A stretch of DNA of 64,000 nucleotides from Epilithonimonas bovis DSM 19482 (GTDB taxonomy: Bacteria; Bacteroidota; Bacteroidia; Flavobacteriales; Weeksellaceae). The notes under the pieces were generated by a model that saw only the letters and a list, made by a program, of their open reading frames with translations, was not told where the DNA came from and ran no database searches. Each line of letters begins with the position of its first letter. The first letter of the stretch is position 1. The position numbers were made by a program, and so were the translations under genes. Shown here one piece after another: positions 44,410 through 52,421 of this stretch. The stretch is taken from assembly GCF_900108115.1 (NCBI RefSeq), contig NZ_FTPU01000003.1, positions 86,607 to 150,606 on the forward strand, written 5' to 3'.

Positions 44410-44970
44410 TTAAAATCTTAGAAAATCCTGAATAACTTTTTGAAATTCAGGAACACTGAATCCACGGCTTGAAGGATGATGCAAACCCATAGCTTTGCAA
44501 GTTCCTCCAACATAGTCTAGCGCTCTTACATTCCATCGGTCATTGATTTTTCCCAGATGATTTCCCCAACCAGATTTGTTGAAAAAATGCTCCCAAAGTC
44601 GGCTGGAAAATACAATTACTTTTTCGGGCTTTACAATTTCCAAATATTCTTTGAAAGCACGTTCAGCAATATCTTTCTCTACATTTGTAGGAACTTGGTC
44701 CGCATTGGTAAAAGCACTCTGAACGGCATTGGCAAAAGCAATCTTATCCCAAAATTCCTTATGGGTATGATGATTGAAAATCTTCAGGATAGTCTTGTGA
44801 AAATTACTCGAAATATCGTCTAACTCGGCAATCTGAGCTTTTGTGAAATTTTCCAGATTATTCGGAAGTCCATTATTAAAATAGTGAGAATCTCCGATTA
44901 TCAGAAGTTTGCCATATTCAGATTTTCCGTAATTTTTACCAATCCAAGGGGAGAAAGTGAGATTTTGCAT
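44410..44970 (-). CDS. Uracil-DNA glycosylase superfamily-like protein
   Basis: 186 residues. KLLIIGDSHYFNNG near the N terminus and GLHHPSSRGFSVPEFQKVI near the C terminus sit where uracil-DNA glycosylase folds carry motif A (GxDPY-like) and motif B (HPS). KPEKVIVFSSRLWEHFF resembles the central strand. The catalytic water-activating residue is not clear, so it may have a different activity. No signal peptide. Terminates against the DUF3467 terminator. Fold assignment is tentative; the gene itself is well supported. Confidence 0.72.
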   Translation of the reverse strand: MQNLTFSPWIGKNYGKSEYGKLLIIGDSHYFNNGLPNNLENFTKAQIAELDDISSNFHKTILKIFNHHTHKEFWDKIAFANAVQSAFTNADQVPTNVEKDIAERAFKEYLEIVKPEKVIVFSSRLWEHFFNKSGWGNHLGKINDRWNVRALDYVGGTCKAMGLHHPSSRGFSVPEFQKVIQDFLRF

Positions 44971-44988
44971 TCTTTTTAGTTTTTAAAC

Positions 44989-45020
44989 AAACCAAACGGG
45001 TTTTTAAACCCGTTTGGTTT
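44989..45020. repeat. Perfect 15-pair palindrome
   Basis: AAACCAAACGGGTTT-TT-AAACCCGTTTGGTTT. A related half-copy (AAAACCTGTAAGGTTA) lies at about 45035-45050. It resembles the palindrome at 53795-53827 in having GTTT-AAAC at the centre. Confidence 0.75.
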
Positions 45021-45061
45021 AGTGAAAAGTTTTTAAAACCTGTAAGGTTAATTTATATTAT

Positions 45062-45262
45062 TTACTGTTTTACAATATCAAAATTAAAAAGGCTTAATCC
45101 ATTTACTGCGATTTTCTCACCATATTTTTTGTTGATGGCTTCAATCACTTCTTTTTGTGTAGGAGGTCTGCTGGCGTTTCTTATTATAATTTCTACAAAC
45201 ATTCCTTTGGCGAGTTTGCCGTATTGTTTTTTTGCAGTTGCGATGTAGAGGTGGGTGGACAT
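45062..45262 (-). CDS. Small hypothetical protein, 66 residues
   Basis: 66 residues, no signal peptide or membrane helix. KQYGKLAKGMFVEIIIRNAS and PPTQKEVIEAINKKYGEKI suggest a short beta hairpin followed by a helix. It is remotely like small DUF6140-type Bacteroidota proteins, a weak impression. Last gene of a tight four-gene operon, nine bases after the previous gene. Function unknown. Confidence 0.7.
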   Translation of the reverse strand: MSTHLYIATAKKQYGKLAKGMFVEIIIRNASRPPTQKEVIEAINKKYGEKIAVNGLSLFNFDIVKQ

Positions 45263-45271
45263 TGGTAATTA

Positions 45272-45823
45272 TTACTTTATTGGAATCAGCTTCAATATAC
45301 CATTTGACTGAGCTACAATTGGAAGTAAATTATCTTGAATGAGTTCAAGCGCTGATTTTATTTTTTTATGATCAACTTCCTTTTTTCTCTCCTCAATTAT
45401 TTTTTCCCAACGTACTGTTGGTTCTAAAATAGGTAAATTATTAATATATAGCTGATATTTATATCCAACGTGGACTCTATGGTATATATCATTAACTAAG
45501 AATCCGTCATTTCCATCTTTATATTCTTCATAATACGGAGTAACATTCAGAAAAAACTCGCTTTTTGCCGCTTTGTATCCATCCATATATCTCTCTTGTT
45601 TAACTTCGGACATTTCTGTTTTTAATCTTATAATTTCTTGGTTTAAGAAATCAACACTTTGGTTTCCTCTTACAATTATTTCTTTATCAATGTTTTGACT
45701 CAAATTATTATGGGTGTTTTTTAATTTGTCAAGCTTCGTTTTAAGAAAATGGACACATATTAGCCATAAGAAACTGGTACCAACGAATGTTGCAATAACA
45801 TAAATGATTGCCTGATTTTGCAT
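45272..45823 (-). CDS. Membrane-anchored coiled-coil protein
   Basis: 183 residues. One N-terminal membrane helix (IIYVIATFVGTSFLWLICVH, residues about 6-25), then a heptad-like stretch (about 30-80, LKNTHNNLSQNIDKEIIVRG and FLNQEIIRLKTEMSEVKQE). A soluble C-terminal domain follows, with YHRVHVGYKYQLYINNLPIL. No known family is recognised. Third gene of the operon, nine bases after the DUF1232 gene. Confidence 0.75.
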   Translation of the reverse strand: MQNQAIIYVIATFVGTSFLWLICVHFLKTKLDKLKNTHNNLSQNIDKEIIVRGNQSVDFLNQEIIRLKTEMSEVKQERYMDGYKAAKSEFFLNVTPYYEEYKDGNDGFLVNDIYHRVHVGYKYQLYINNLPILEPTVRWEKIIEERKKEVDHKKIKSALELIQDNLLPIVAQSNGILKLIPIK

Positions 45824-45832
45824 TTTTAAAAA

Positions 45833-46147
45833 TTATTTAAATAAATTGTATATAGTTACTCCTAACAAAGCAATTAGAAGAACTAAAATTCCTCCTAAAA
45901 GCCATAATGCCCATTTAAACATTCCAATTATTGTAGCTAAAGTTTTGTTTGTATCTTTAACAAATGCTTGTGCTAAATTTAATAACGAGCCTCCCATGAT
46001 GACTAAATCATCAGTCCAACCTACAACCGGTATTACATCTGGAACTACATCAATTGGACTTATTCCATACAAGACTCCTAATATTGCTATAATTATAGGA
46101 GCTACTTTACTAGACTTCTCAGTAATGTTATAATTATTATTTTCCAT
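45833..46147 (-). CDS. DUF1232 (YkvA-like) membrane protein
   Basis: 104 residues. LYGISPIDVVPDVIPVVGWT followed by DDLVIM is the DUF1232 core motif (SPIDxxPDxxPxxGxxDD), lying against hydrophobic segments. Another hydrophobic stretch ends the protein (ALWLLGGILVLLIALLGVTI). YkvA-like proteins are small membrane proteins of unknown function. ATG 46147, four bases after the previous stop, is preferred over a longer frame start at 46204 that overlaps the upstream gene. Confidence 0.85.
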   Translation of the reverse strand: MENNNYNITEKSSKVAPIIIAILGVLYGISPIDVVPDVIPVVGWTDDLVIMGGSLLNLAQAFVKDTNKTLATIIGMFKWALWLLGGILVLLIALLGVTIYNLFK

Positions 46148-46151
46148 AGAT

Positions 46152-46385
46152 TCATTTTTTTTGATACACATATAATCCTTTTTCATCTGTGTAAACACCT
46201 TCAATTCGTCCAGCTATATCAGCTTTACCTTGGCTTCTGAAATGTGTAACTGCACCTCTAATATAATTATAAATATTTCTTCCACTATTTACTATTCCTA
46301 GTTTATTTCCAAGTTCGTTTACTGTTATTGGCTGTTTTGCATTTATTGCAATATTTCCGATTTGTTCATAAATTGTTTGACTCAT
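46152..46385 (-). CDS. Small winged-helix-like protein
   Basis: 77 residues. A helix, turn and helix pattern (TIYEQIGNIAINAKQPITVN; ELGNKLGIVNSGRNIYNYIR) with a closing beta hairpin (GRIEGVYTDEKGLYVYQ) suggests a winged-helix DNA-binding fold. First gene of the four-gene operon, so it could be its regulator. Family not recognised. Confidence 0.7.
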   Translation of the reverse strand: MSQTIYEQIGNIAINAKQPITVNELGNKLGIVNSGRNIYNYIRGAVTHFRSQGKADIAGRIEGVYTDEKGLYVYQKK

Positions 46386-46484
46386 GTTTATTTTCTTTTC
46401 TTTTCTACAAATCTACTCACTCACCAAGACAAACCATGTCCGTGTGAAAAAAACTACTAAACTAGCATAAAAAAGTTATGGATA

Positions 46485-46502
46485 ATTACGGTTTTCCGTA
46501 AT
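46485..46502. promoter_or_regulatory. Inverted repeat in divergent region
   Basis: ATTACGG-TTTT-CCGTAAT, seven perfect pairs, in the 275-base gap between the four-gene operon and the regulator-like gene. Candidate operator or weak hairpin. Confidence 0.35.
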
Positions 46503-46578
46503 CGGATTTTGCTACCTTTTTATACATTTAGCGTAGTTATAACTCTCAAAAATAATTCAAGAATTTCTGTTATGTTGT

Positions 46579-46598
46579 GTACAATTTTGTACAATTTT
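46579..46598 (+). repeat. Tandem direct repeat
   Basis: GTACAATTTT twice in a row, about 60 bases before the ATG at 46661. Possible binding site for a dimeric regulator. Confidence 0.4.
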
Positions 46599-46660
46599 AA
46601 GGATGATTGGTTATTTTTGTTTTATCTCATTGTCTTAAAAATTTAATAACCATTATTTTA

Positions 46661-47842
46661 ATGAACAAAAACTCTACACTGTATATTGATGCAATCCGGC
46701 ATTTGAAAAAAGTTATTATTCAAAACTTTGGAAAGCAGATTTCAACGGCGACAGACTGTGCTTTGCTTTCGGATCGAATTGCCAAAGAGACAGGTTTCAG
46801 CATCAGTGCACAGACCATCAGGCGTTTTTTTGGTCTTATAAAATCAGATTCTCAGACCAGTGATTATGTGGTTAATAAATTGGCTAAGTTTTGTGGTTAC
46901 AGAGATTTTTCTGGGTTTTTAGACTCTTTTTCTAATACAGATTTGAAAGAATTTTTCAAAGAAGATGACACTTCTAAAGATTATTGGCGTAAAAGCGAAG
47001 AACTTTGTTTGAATATTTCTGAAAGCCCGGAATTGCTGGCAAATGTACACCAGTATTTACTGTCTTATCCGATGGCTAGAAAGTTTTTTCTTGAACATCA
47101 TCCAATGCGCGATCTTTTAGGAACAGTTTACGATCAGTATTTTCTACATTATCTGAAATATAATAATGGCAATGAAGGAAAAATTTTTGCGTATGGATTT
47201 TTATTTTTAAGTGCGTTTTTGCAGCAGAATCATGAATTGATGAAGATGTATTTCCAACAGATTAAAAATACAGAAATTCAGAAAAATATTCATGTAATTC
47301 CGGCAGGACTAAAATTTGGCGTGGAATTATTATACGCAGATTGTATAGGTGATGAAAAAGGATTCAAAAAAACATTTTTGGAAATGAAGAAATGGAGGAT
47401 TCATTACATTTCTGCTTCTGAAAAATCGGTTTGCAGTTTTGAATATTCTGTTTTAGAATTGCTCATTTTTACAAACAGAATTAAAGAAATAGAATTCCTC
47501 ATCAAAAATCAGACTTTTCAACAATATCAAGACCAGTTTTATGTTCCGGAAGACCGCAAAATTACCCATGATGAAGTCTGGAAAATTCTCTGTGCCGTTG
47601 CCTATGAAAAAATGGAAAAATATAGAATAAGTTCAGATTATCTTCAGTCTGTAAATCTTGAAAATATTGGAGTAGGCTGGAAAAATTACTACTCATTATT
47701 ATATTATCAAACACTTCTTAAACTTACAGAAAATAAAGAAACCATTGAAACGCAGACTAAGTTTGAAAATTTAGCAAATAAAACCAACTTTTGTTATTTT
47801 AAAGATTGTTTTGAAAAAGAGATTAGTAATTTTGCAGTCTAA
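46661..47842 (+). CDS. Regulator-like protein with N-terminal HTH-like domain
   Basis: 393 residues. Residues about 20-85 (CALLSDRIAKETGFSISAQT, then IRRFFGL, then LAKFCGYRDFSGFL) match a recurrent Bacteroidota helix-turn-helix-like domain. The rest (about 100-393) is all-helical with aromatic-rich repeats (FLLEHH, YQTLLKL), suggesting a TPR-like sensor. No signal peptide. ATG 46661 (MNKNSTLYIDAIRHLKK) is chosen over a longer frame start because that upstream part covers AT-rich promoter sequence. It is followed 31 bases later by the phosphodiesterase gene, which it may control. Confidence 0.75.
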   Translation: MNKNSTLYIDAIRHLKKVIIQNFGKQISTATDCALLSDRIAKETGFSISAQTIRRFFGLIKSDSQTSDYVVNKLAKFCGYRDFSGFLDSFSNTDLKEFFKEDDTSKDYWRKSEELCLNISESPELLANVHQYLLSYPMARKFFLEHHPMRDLLGTVYDQYFLHYLKYNNGNEGKIFAYGFLFLSAFLQQNHELMKMYFQQIKNTEIQKNIHVIPAGLKFGVELLYADCIGDEKGFKKTFLEMKKWRIHYISASEKSVCSFEYSVLELLIFTNRIKEIEFLIKNQTFQQYQDQFYVPEDRKITHDEVWKILCAVAYEKMEKYRISSDYLQSVNLENIGVGWKNYYSLLYYQTLLKLTENKETIETQTKFENLANKTNFCYFKDCFEKEISNFAV

Positions 47843-47873
47843 AGATGAGTAAATCTCTTAAACATCATCATCA

Positions 47874-49151
47874 ATGCGATACTTTCTTATAGTTTTCAGT
47901 CTGTTTATTTGTCAATTATTTTCTGCACAGAATATTCCTTCAGATACCGCTCAAATTATTGTTCCGAACCGCTACAATAGTGCTGAAGCAATGCAAAAAC
48001 CTTATGTGATTATGATTTCCACAGACGGGTTTCGATACGATTACGCAAAGAAATACAATGCTCAAAATCTTATAAAATATGCAAACGCAGGAGTTCAGGC
48101 AAACGCGATGATTCCAAGTTATCCGAGTATTACTTTCCCAAACCACTGGAGTTTGATTACCGGATTATATCCTTCTCATCACGGTTTGATAGATAATTTT
48201 TTCTACGATTATAAAAGAAAAGAGCCATACGCAATGAGCAACCGCAAAAATGCAGAAGACGGAACTTGGTACGGCGGAGTTCCTTTATGGAGTTTGGCAG
48301 AAAAACAAAATATGGTTAGTGCTTCTTTGCAATGGGTAGGTTCTGCTAGTGATGCAGGCGGCATTAGACCGACATACTATTATCCTTATCACGAAAAATT
48401 TTCGCCTTCAGAAAAAGTCAATAAAGTGATTAATTGGTTGAAGCTTCCGGAAGAGATACGTCCGCATTTTATCTCTCTATATTTTCCTGAAGTGGATGGT
48501 GCCGGACATCATTACGGTCCAGAAGCGAAAGAAACTGAAGCGGCTGTTCATTTGATTGATAATGCTATCGGAGAATTAGTTCAAAAAGTCAATGATTTAG
48601 GATTGAAGAATGTCAACTTTGTTTTTGTTTCAGACCACGGAATGATACAAGTTGATGGTGGAAATCCACTCGAGATTCCTGCTATTTTGTTAGATAAGAA
48701 TAGATTTGATTATTATAATTCTCAGACTTTGTTACGAGTTTATGTTAAAAATCCTAATGAGGTAAAAGTTTTTTACAAGGAATTGAAAGCCAATAAAACC
48801 GACGATTATGAAGTTTATCTGGATAAGAAGTTACCGAATTACCTTCATTTCGCTACAAGAGATGATAAGTATAATAGAATAGGGCAGATTATATTAATTC
48901 CAAAAGCTCCTAAAATATTTTTAGAAAAAGGAAGAAAAACATCAGTTGGGAAACACGGATACGACCCACGAGCTGTCCCAGAAATGAAAGCGACTTTCCT
49001 CGCTTGGGGACCAGCGTTCAAGAATGATTTGATAATTGATGAGTTTGACAATATTAATGTTTATCCTTTGGTTGCTGAGATTCTAGGATTGAAAATCGAT
49101 GAGAAGATTGATGGGAAATTGAAAGTTTTGAAATCAACGCTAAAAAGGTAA
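47874..49151 (+). CDS. Ectonucleotide pyrophosphatase/phosphodiesterase
   Basis: 425 residues. Signal peptide ending FSAQ (residue 19), then an alkaline-phosphatase-superfamily NPP domain. MISTDGFRYDY carries a metal Asp, YPSITFPNHWSLITGLYPSH the nucleophilic Thr, YFPEVDGAGHHYGPEAKE and FVSDHGM further metal ligands, and KHGYDP a His. It should hydrolyse nucleotide or phosphodiester substrates in the periplasm. Ends in a terminator shared with the convergent alcohol dehydrogenase. Confidence 0.9.
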   Translation: MRYFLIVFSLFICQLFSAQNIPSDTAQIIVPNRYNSAEAMQKPYVIMISTDGFRYDYAKKYNAQNLIKYANAGVQANAMIPSYPSITFPNHWSLITGLYPSHHGLIDNFFYDYKRKEPYAMSNRKNAEDGTWYGGVPLWSLAEKQNMVSASLQWVGSASDAGGIRPTYYYPYHEKFSPSEKVNKVINWLKLPEEIRPHFISLYFPEVDGAGHHYGPEAKETEAAVHLIDNAIGELVQKVNDLGLKNVNFVFVSDHGMIQVDGGNPLEIPAILLDKNRFDYYNSQTLLRVYVKNPNEVKVFYKELKANKTDDYEVYLDKKLPNYLHFATRDDKYNRIGQIILIPKAPKIFLEKGRKTSVGKHGYDPRAVPEMKATFLAWGPAFKNDLIIDEFDNINVYPLVAEILGLKIDEKIDGKLKVLKSTLKR

Positions 49152-49163
49152 AATAGTCTTAAC

Positions 49164-49201
49164 AAAAAAGAGAGAACACCAACCGATGTTCTCTCTTTTT
49201 T
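49164..49201. terminator. Bidirectional terminator
   Basis: AGAGAGAACA-CCAACCGA-TGTTCTCTCT with A and T runs on either side, between convergent genes. Confidence 0.9.
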
Positions 49202-49217
49202 ATTATTTGTATTGAAA

Positions 49218-50282
49218 TTAATTCTTCAAACTTTTCATATCGATGACGAATCTGTATTTCACATCACTTTTCAACATTCTTTCGTAAGCATCATTGATAT
49301 CTTGGATGTTGATAATTTCGATGTCAGAAACGATATTCTTCTCGCCACAGAAATCCAACATCTCCTGAGTTTCTTTGATGCCTCCAATCAATGAACCTGC
49401 CACAGAACGTCTTTTGGAGATCATCGGCCTTGTACTAACAGCATTATTTTCAAATTCTCCAATAAGACCTACCAGGACTAATGTTCCGTCTAGGGTCAAA
49501 GTATTCATATAAGGATTGATATCGTGCTCATAAGGAACTGTATCGATAATCAAATCAAACTTATTGGCCACTTCTTTCATCGCGTCGTCGTCTGTGGAAA
49601 TAATAACATGATCTGCACCCAATGCTATCGCATCCTGCGTTTTACCTGGCGTCCTGGAAAATAATGAAACTTCCGCTCCAAGGCCTTTTGCCAATTTGAT
49701 AGCCATATGCCCTAATCCACCAAGGCCAACTACTGCGACTTTGGAGTTTTCGGTTATATTCCAATGTTTCAGTGGAGACCAGGTGGTGATACCAGCACAC
49801 AATAATGGTGCCGCCGCCGCCATGTCTAGGTTTTCCGGAAGTTTCAACACAAAGTGCTCATCCACAATGATAGATTCGGAATAGCCACCATAGGTTCTTT
49901 GCCCGCTAATATATTTATCCTTACCGTTATATGTTCCTGTAAATCCAGTTTCACAAAACTGTTCCAGATCCTGCTCACAACTGTGACATGCCCTGCAGGA
50001 ATCAACCATACAACCTACAGCAACCAAGTCCCCAACTTTATGCCTCTTAACCTCAGCGCCCACGTTTTTTACCTTGCCAACGATCTCATGGCCCGGCACT
50101 ACAGGATAGATGCTACCTCCCCAGTCATTTCTGGCCGTATGTAAGTCCGAGTGGCAAACACCACAATAGTAGATGTCGATCTCGATATCTTTGGGCTGGA
50201 TTTCTCTTCTTTCGATAGTTAGTGGTTCTAAGTCTTTCTCTGCTGCTTGCGTCCCGAACGCTTTTATTGTATGTGTTGTCAT
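49218..50282 (-). CDS. Zinc-dependent NAD(P) alcohol dehydrogenase
   Basis: 354 residues. Medium-chain dehydrogenase of the cinnamyl-alcohol/YahK type. Catalytic zinc site CGVCHSDLH and GHEIVG; structural zinc site GCMVDSCRACHSCEQDLEQF with the fourth Cys next to it; nucleotide fold VGLGGLGHMAIKLAKG. It probably reduces aldehydes with NADPH, as relatives do. Monocistronic. Confidence 0.93.
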   Translation of the reverse strand: MTTHTIKAFGTQAAEKDLEPLTIERREIQPKDIEIDIYYCGVCHSDLHTARNDWGGSIYPVVPGHEIVGKVKNVGAEVKRHKVGDLVAVGCMVDSCRACHSCEQDLEQFCETGFTGTYNGKDKYISGQRTYGGYSESIIVDEHFVLKLPENLDMAAAAPLLCAGITTWSPLKHWNITENSKVAVVGLGGLGHMAIKLAKGLGAEVSLFSRTPGKTQDAIALGADHVIISTDDDAMKEVANKFDLIIDTVPYEHDINPYMNTLTLDGTLVLVGLIGEFENNAVSTRPMISKRRSVAGSLIGGIKETQEMLDFCGEKNIVSDIEIINIQDINDAYERMLKSDVKYRFVIDMKSLKN

Positions 50283-50327
50283 TTTTATTTAATATTTTTA
50301 CGTGTTAATAAATTATTTTTTCTGCCA

Positions 50328-50783
50328 ATGGTTTCGATGATTAGGAAGTATTACCCTGTTTTCATTAATATTTACAGCATTTGGATGCTATATATGTTGT
50401 TTTTTGCATCATTTCGTGATGCCAACACTGCAATATTTCAGATTAAAGATATTCCCTTTCAAACCATTGATGCCTATTCTTTGTATGTTATTAAGTATGA
50501 TAAGTTAGAATTTTTTACTAATATTTTTGGTAACGTTATTTTATTTATTCCATATGGTTTTCTAGGAATTCTTTATCCGCCACTCAATCGTTTTTTTTAT
50601 CTTATTATAACATTCTTTATTACAATTAATGTGATAGAATTTTCACAATATTATTTTAGAAGGGGGTTTGCTGATATAGACGATGTTATACTTAATACTA
50701 CCGGTGTTATCTTTGGTTTCATTATTTACAAAATAATACTCAGGACTTATTACCGAAAATTAAATGTTATACAATACAAATAA
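50328..50783 (+). CDS. VanZ-like family membrane protein
   Basis: 151 residues with four hydrophobic segments. NVILFIPYGFLGILYP, VIEFSQYYFRRGFADIDDVI and LNTTGVIFGFIIYKI are the VanZ-family signature (E-x-x-Q...R-x-x-D-x-x-D). Teicoplanin resistance by VanZ is known only for Gram-positive members; the role here is unknown. Start ATG 50328 (or 50337); the longer frame reaches back into the divergent alcohol dehydrogenase gene and is rejected. Confidence 0.82.
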   Translation: MVSMIRKYYPVFINIYSIWMLYMLFFASFRDANTAIFQIKDIPFQTIDAYSLYVIKYDKLEFFTNIFGNVILFIPYGFLGILYPPLNRFFYLIITFFITINVIEFSQYYFRRGFADIDDVILNTTGVIFGFIIYKIILRTYYRKLNVIQYK

Positions 50784-50784
50784 A

Positions 50785-50805
50785 AATGCCGGTATTACCG
50801 GCATT
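50785..50805. terminator. Terminator after VanZ
   Basis: AATGCCGG-TATTA-CCGGCATT, eight pairs, two bases after the stop, between convergent genes. Confidence 0.75.
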
Positions 50806-50825
50806 ATATATTTGTGAATTCAAAT

Positions 50826-51173
50826 CTACTGTTTGATGATTTGCGTGATTTTTTGGGTATTGTCATCCAAGGTGTAACGCATCAAGTATTTTCCCGGGCG
50901 CAACTTATCCAATCTTAATTCTGCATTATTGTTATTGATAACATATTCCGCTACCTGTGCTCCCAAAATAGAGAAGAAGGTTACAGTTTTAATTTTTATA
51001 CTGTTATCTTTTGATTTTAAAACCAAAATATCTCTTGTCGGGTTGGGATATGCAACCAAAACACCATCATCAGTTTTATGGTTATCAAGGGTACGTGCAG
51101 CCTGAGCTTTCACCTCTGATGAGAATCCAACTGACATTACCGAAAATATAATAAAGAATAAAAATTTTTTCAT
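50826..51173 (-). CDS. Stand-alone type 9 sorting domain protein
   Basis: 115 residues. Signal peptide (residues 1-24, ending VKAQ), then a short linker and a complete type A T9SS C-terminal domain from about residue 40: VAYPNPTRDILVLKSKD, then VTFFSILGAQVAEY, then LDKLRPGKYLMRYTLDD, ending KITQIIKQ. Normally this domain ends a much larger cargo; here it is nearly the whole mature protein. ATG 51173 starts the lysine-rich signal peptide; an upstream in-frame ATG at 51197 is less apt. Confidence 0.88.
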   Translation of the reverse strand: MKKFLFFIIFSVMSVGFSSEVKAQAARTLDNHKTDDGVLVAYPNPTRDILVLKSKDNSIKIKTVTFFSILGAQVAEYVINNNNAELRLDKLRPGKYLMRYTLDDNTQKITQIIKQ

Positions 51174-51284
51174 TCGCTTTAGGCTGTTTTTAAACAATTA
51201 GGACAAATTTATTTTAAATAAATCAGATATGCAATAGCCTATCCGTAAAAGTATAAGTAAATTTGCATAAACAATTTTATTAAG

Positions 51285-52271
51285 ATGATTTCAAGAAACA
51301 GAAGACTAAGAACCAATGATTCTATCAGAAGTCTAGTTCGTGAAACTAACCTTACAACAAACGATTTGGTCTTACCGATGTTTGTTATGGAGGGTAATAA
51401 CAAAAAAGAAGCCATTTCTTCTATGCCGGGCGTATTTCGCCAAAGTTTGGATTTGACGGTACAAACGGTCAAAGAAAATTACAAACTGGGCATCAAGGCG
51501 GTCAATCTTTATATGAAGGTGTCCGACAACCTGAAAGATAATACAGGTAAAGAAGCCTGGAATCCCAATGGATTGATGCAGAATACCATCAGAGCTATTA
51601 AAGATGCCGTACCGGGAGTTATTATTATGCCGGATGTCGCATTAGACCCATACTCAATTTACGGTCATGACGGTATTATCAAAAACGGGAAAATTGACAA
51701 CGATTCTACCGTTGAAGCTTTGGTCAAAATGGGGGTTTCACATGCCGAGGCCGGTGCTGACATTTTGGCACCCAGCGATATGATGGACGGCCGCGTCCTG
51801 GCAATGAGAGAAGGCTTGGAAGAGAGCGGTTTTACAGATGTTGGGATTTTGTCATACGCTGCCAAATATGCCAGCGCTTTTTACGGGCCGTTCCGCAACG
51901 CTTTGGACAGCGCACCAGTCGATGCACAGGAGATTCCTGCAGATAAGAAAACCTATCAGATGGATTTTCATAACTCCCGCGAAGCGATTGATGAAGCTCT
52001 GAAAGATGTAGATGAGGGCGCAGATATTATCATGATAAAACCCGGCATGCCTTATCTGGATATCGTTTCCAAAATCCGTGAGCTCATTACACAACCAATT
52101 GCCGTATATCAGGTGAGTGGCGAATATGCGATGCTGAAAGCAGCTGCACAAAACGGCTGGCTGGATAATGACAAAGTATTGATAGAGAGTTTAACCAGCA
52201 TCAAAAGGGCAGGCGCCGATATGATTTTCACTTATGCCGCTCCCGAAGTTGCCAGACTTTTGAATCAATAA
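51285..52271 (+). CDS. hemB: Delta-aminolevulinic acid dehydratase (porphobilinogen synthase)
   Basis: 328 residues. Condenses two 5-aminolevulinate molecules to porphobilinogen in heme and siroheme synthesis. The active-site lysines lie in ILSYAAKYASAFYGPFR and IIMIKPGMPYLDI; the DGRVLAMREGLEESGF and VSGEYAMLKAAAQNGWL blocks are canonical. Preceded by a TAAATTTG box at 51257-51264. A copy of the hairpin repeat element starts eight bases after the stop. Confidence 0.96.
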   Translation: MISRNRRLRTNDSIRSLVRETNLTTNDLVLPMFVMEGNNKKEAISSMPGVFRQSLDLTVQTVKENYKLGIKAVNLYMKVSDNLKDNTGKEAWNPNGLMQNTIRAIKDAVPGVIIMPDVALDPYSIYGHDGIIKNGKIDNDSTVEALVKMGVSHAEAGADILAPSDMMDGRVLAMREGLEESGFTDVGILSYAAKYASAFYGPFRNALDSAPVDAQEIPADKKTYQMDFHNSREAIDEALKDVDEGADIIMIKPGMPYLDIVSKIRELITQPIAVYQVSGEYAMLKAAAQNGWLDNDKVLIESLTSIKRAGADMIFTYAAPEVARLLNQ

Positions 52272-52278
52272 TTTTTTT

Positions 52279-52388
52279 AGGAGCTTAATCCCGCTGTCCA
52301 CTATATCTTTTGTTTTGCCGCTCGGTTGGCTACGCTTCGCTTCGCCACCTCGCGCCAAAACAAAAGGATGCCGTTCCCATCGGGGCTA
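52279..52388 (+). repeat. Hairpin repeat element, copy 3
   Basis: Constant ends AGGAGCTTAATCCCGCTGTC and AAAGGATGCCGTTCCC...GGGGCTA. The stem arms are CTTTTGTTTTG and CAAAACAAAAG (perfect), around an inner CGCTTCGCTTCGCC-containing loop. It follows hemB in the same orientation. Confidence 0.82.
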
Positions 52389-52421
52389 GGGCATTCGACA
52401 TCCAAAGAAAATTACAAAAAA

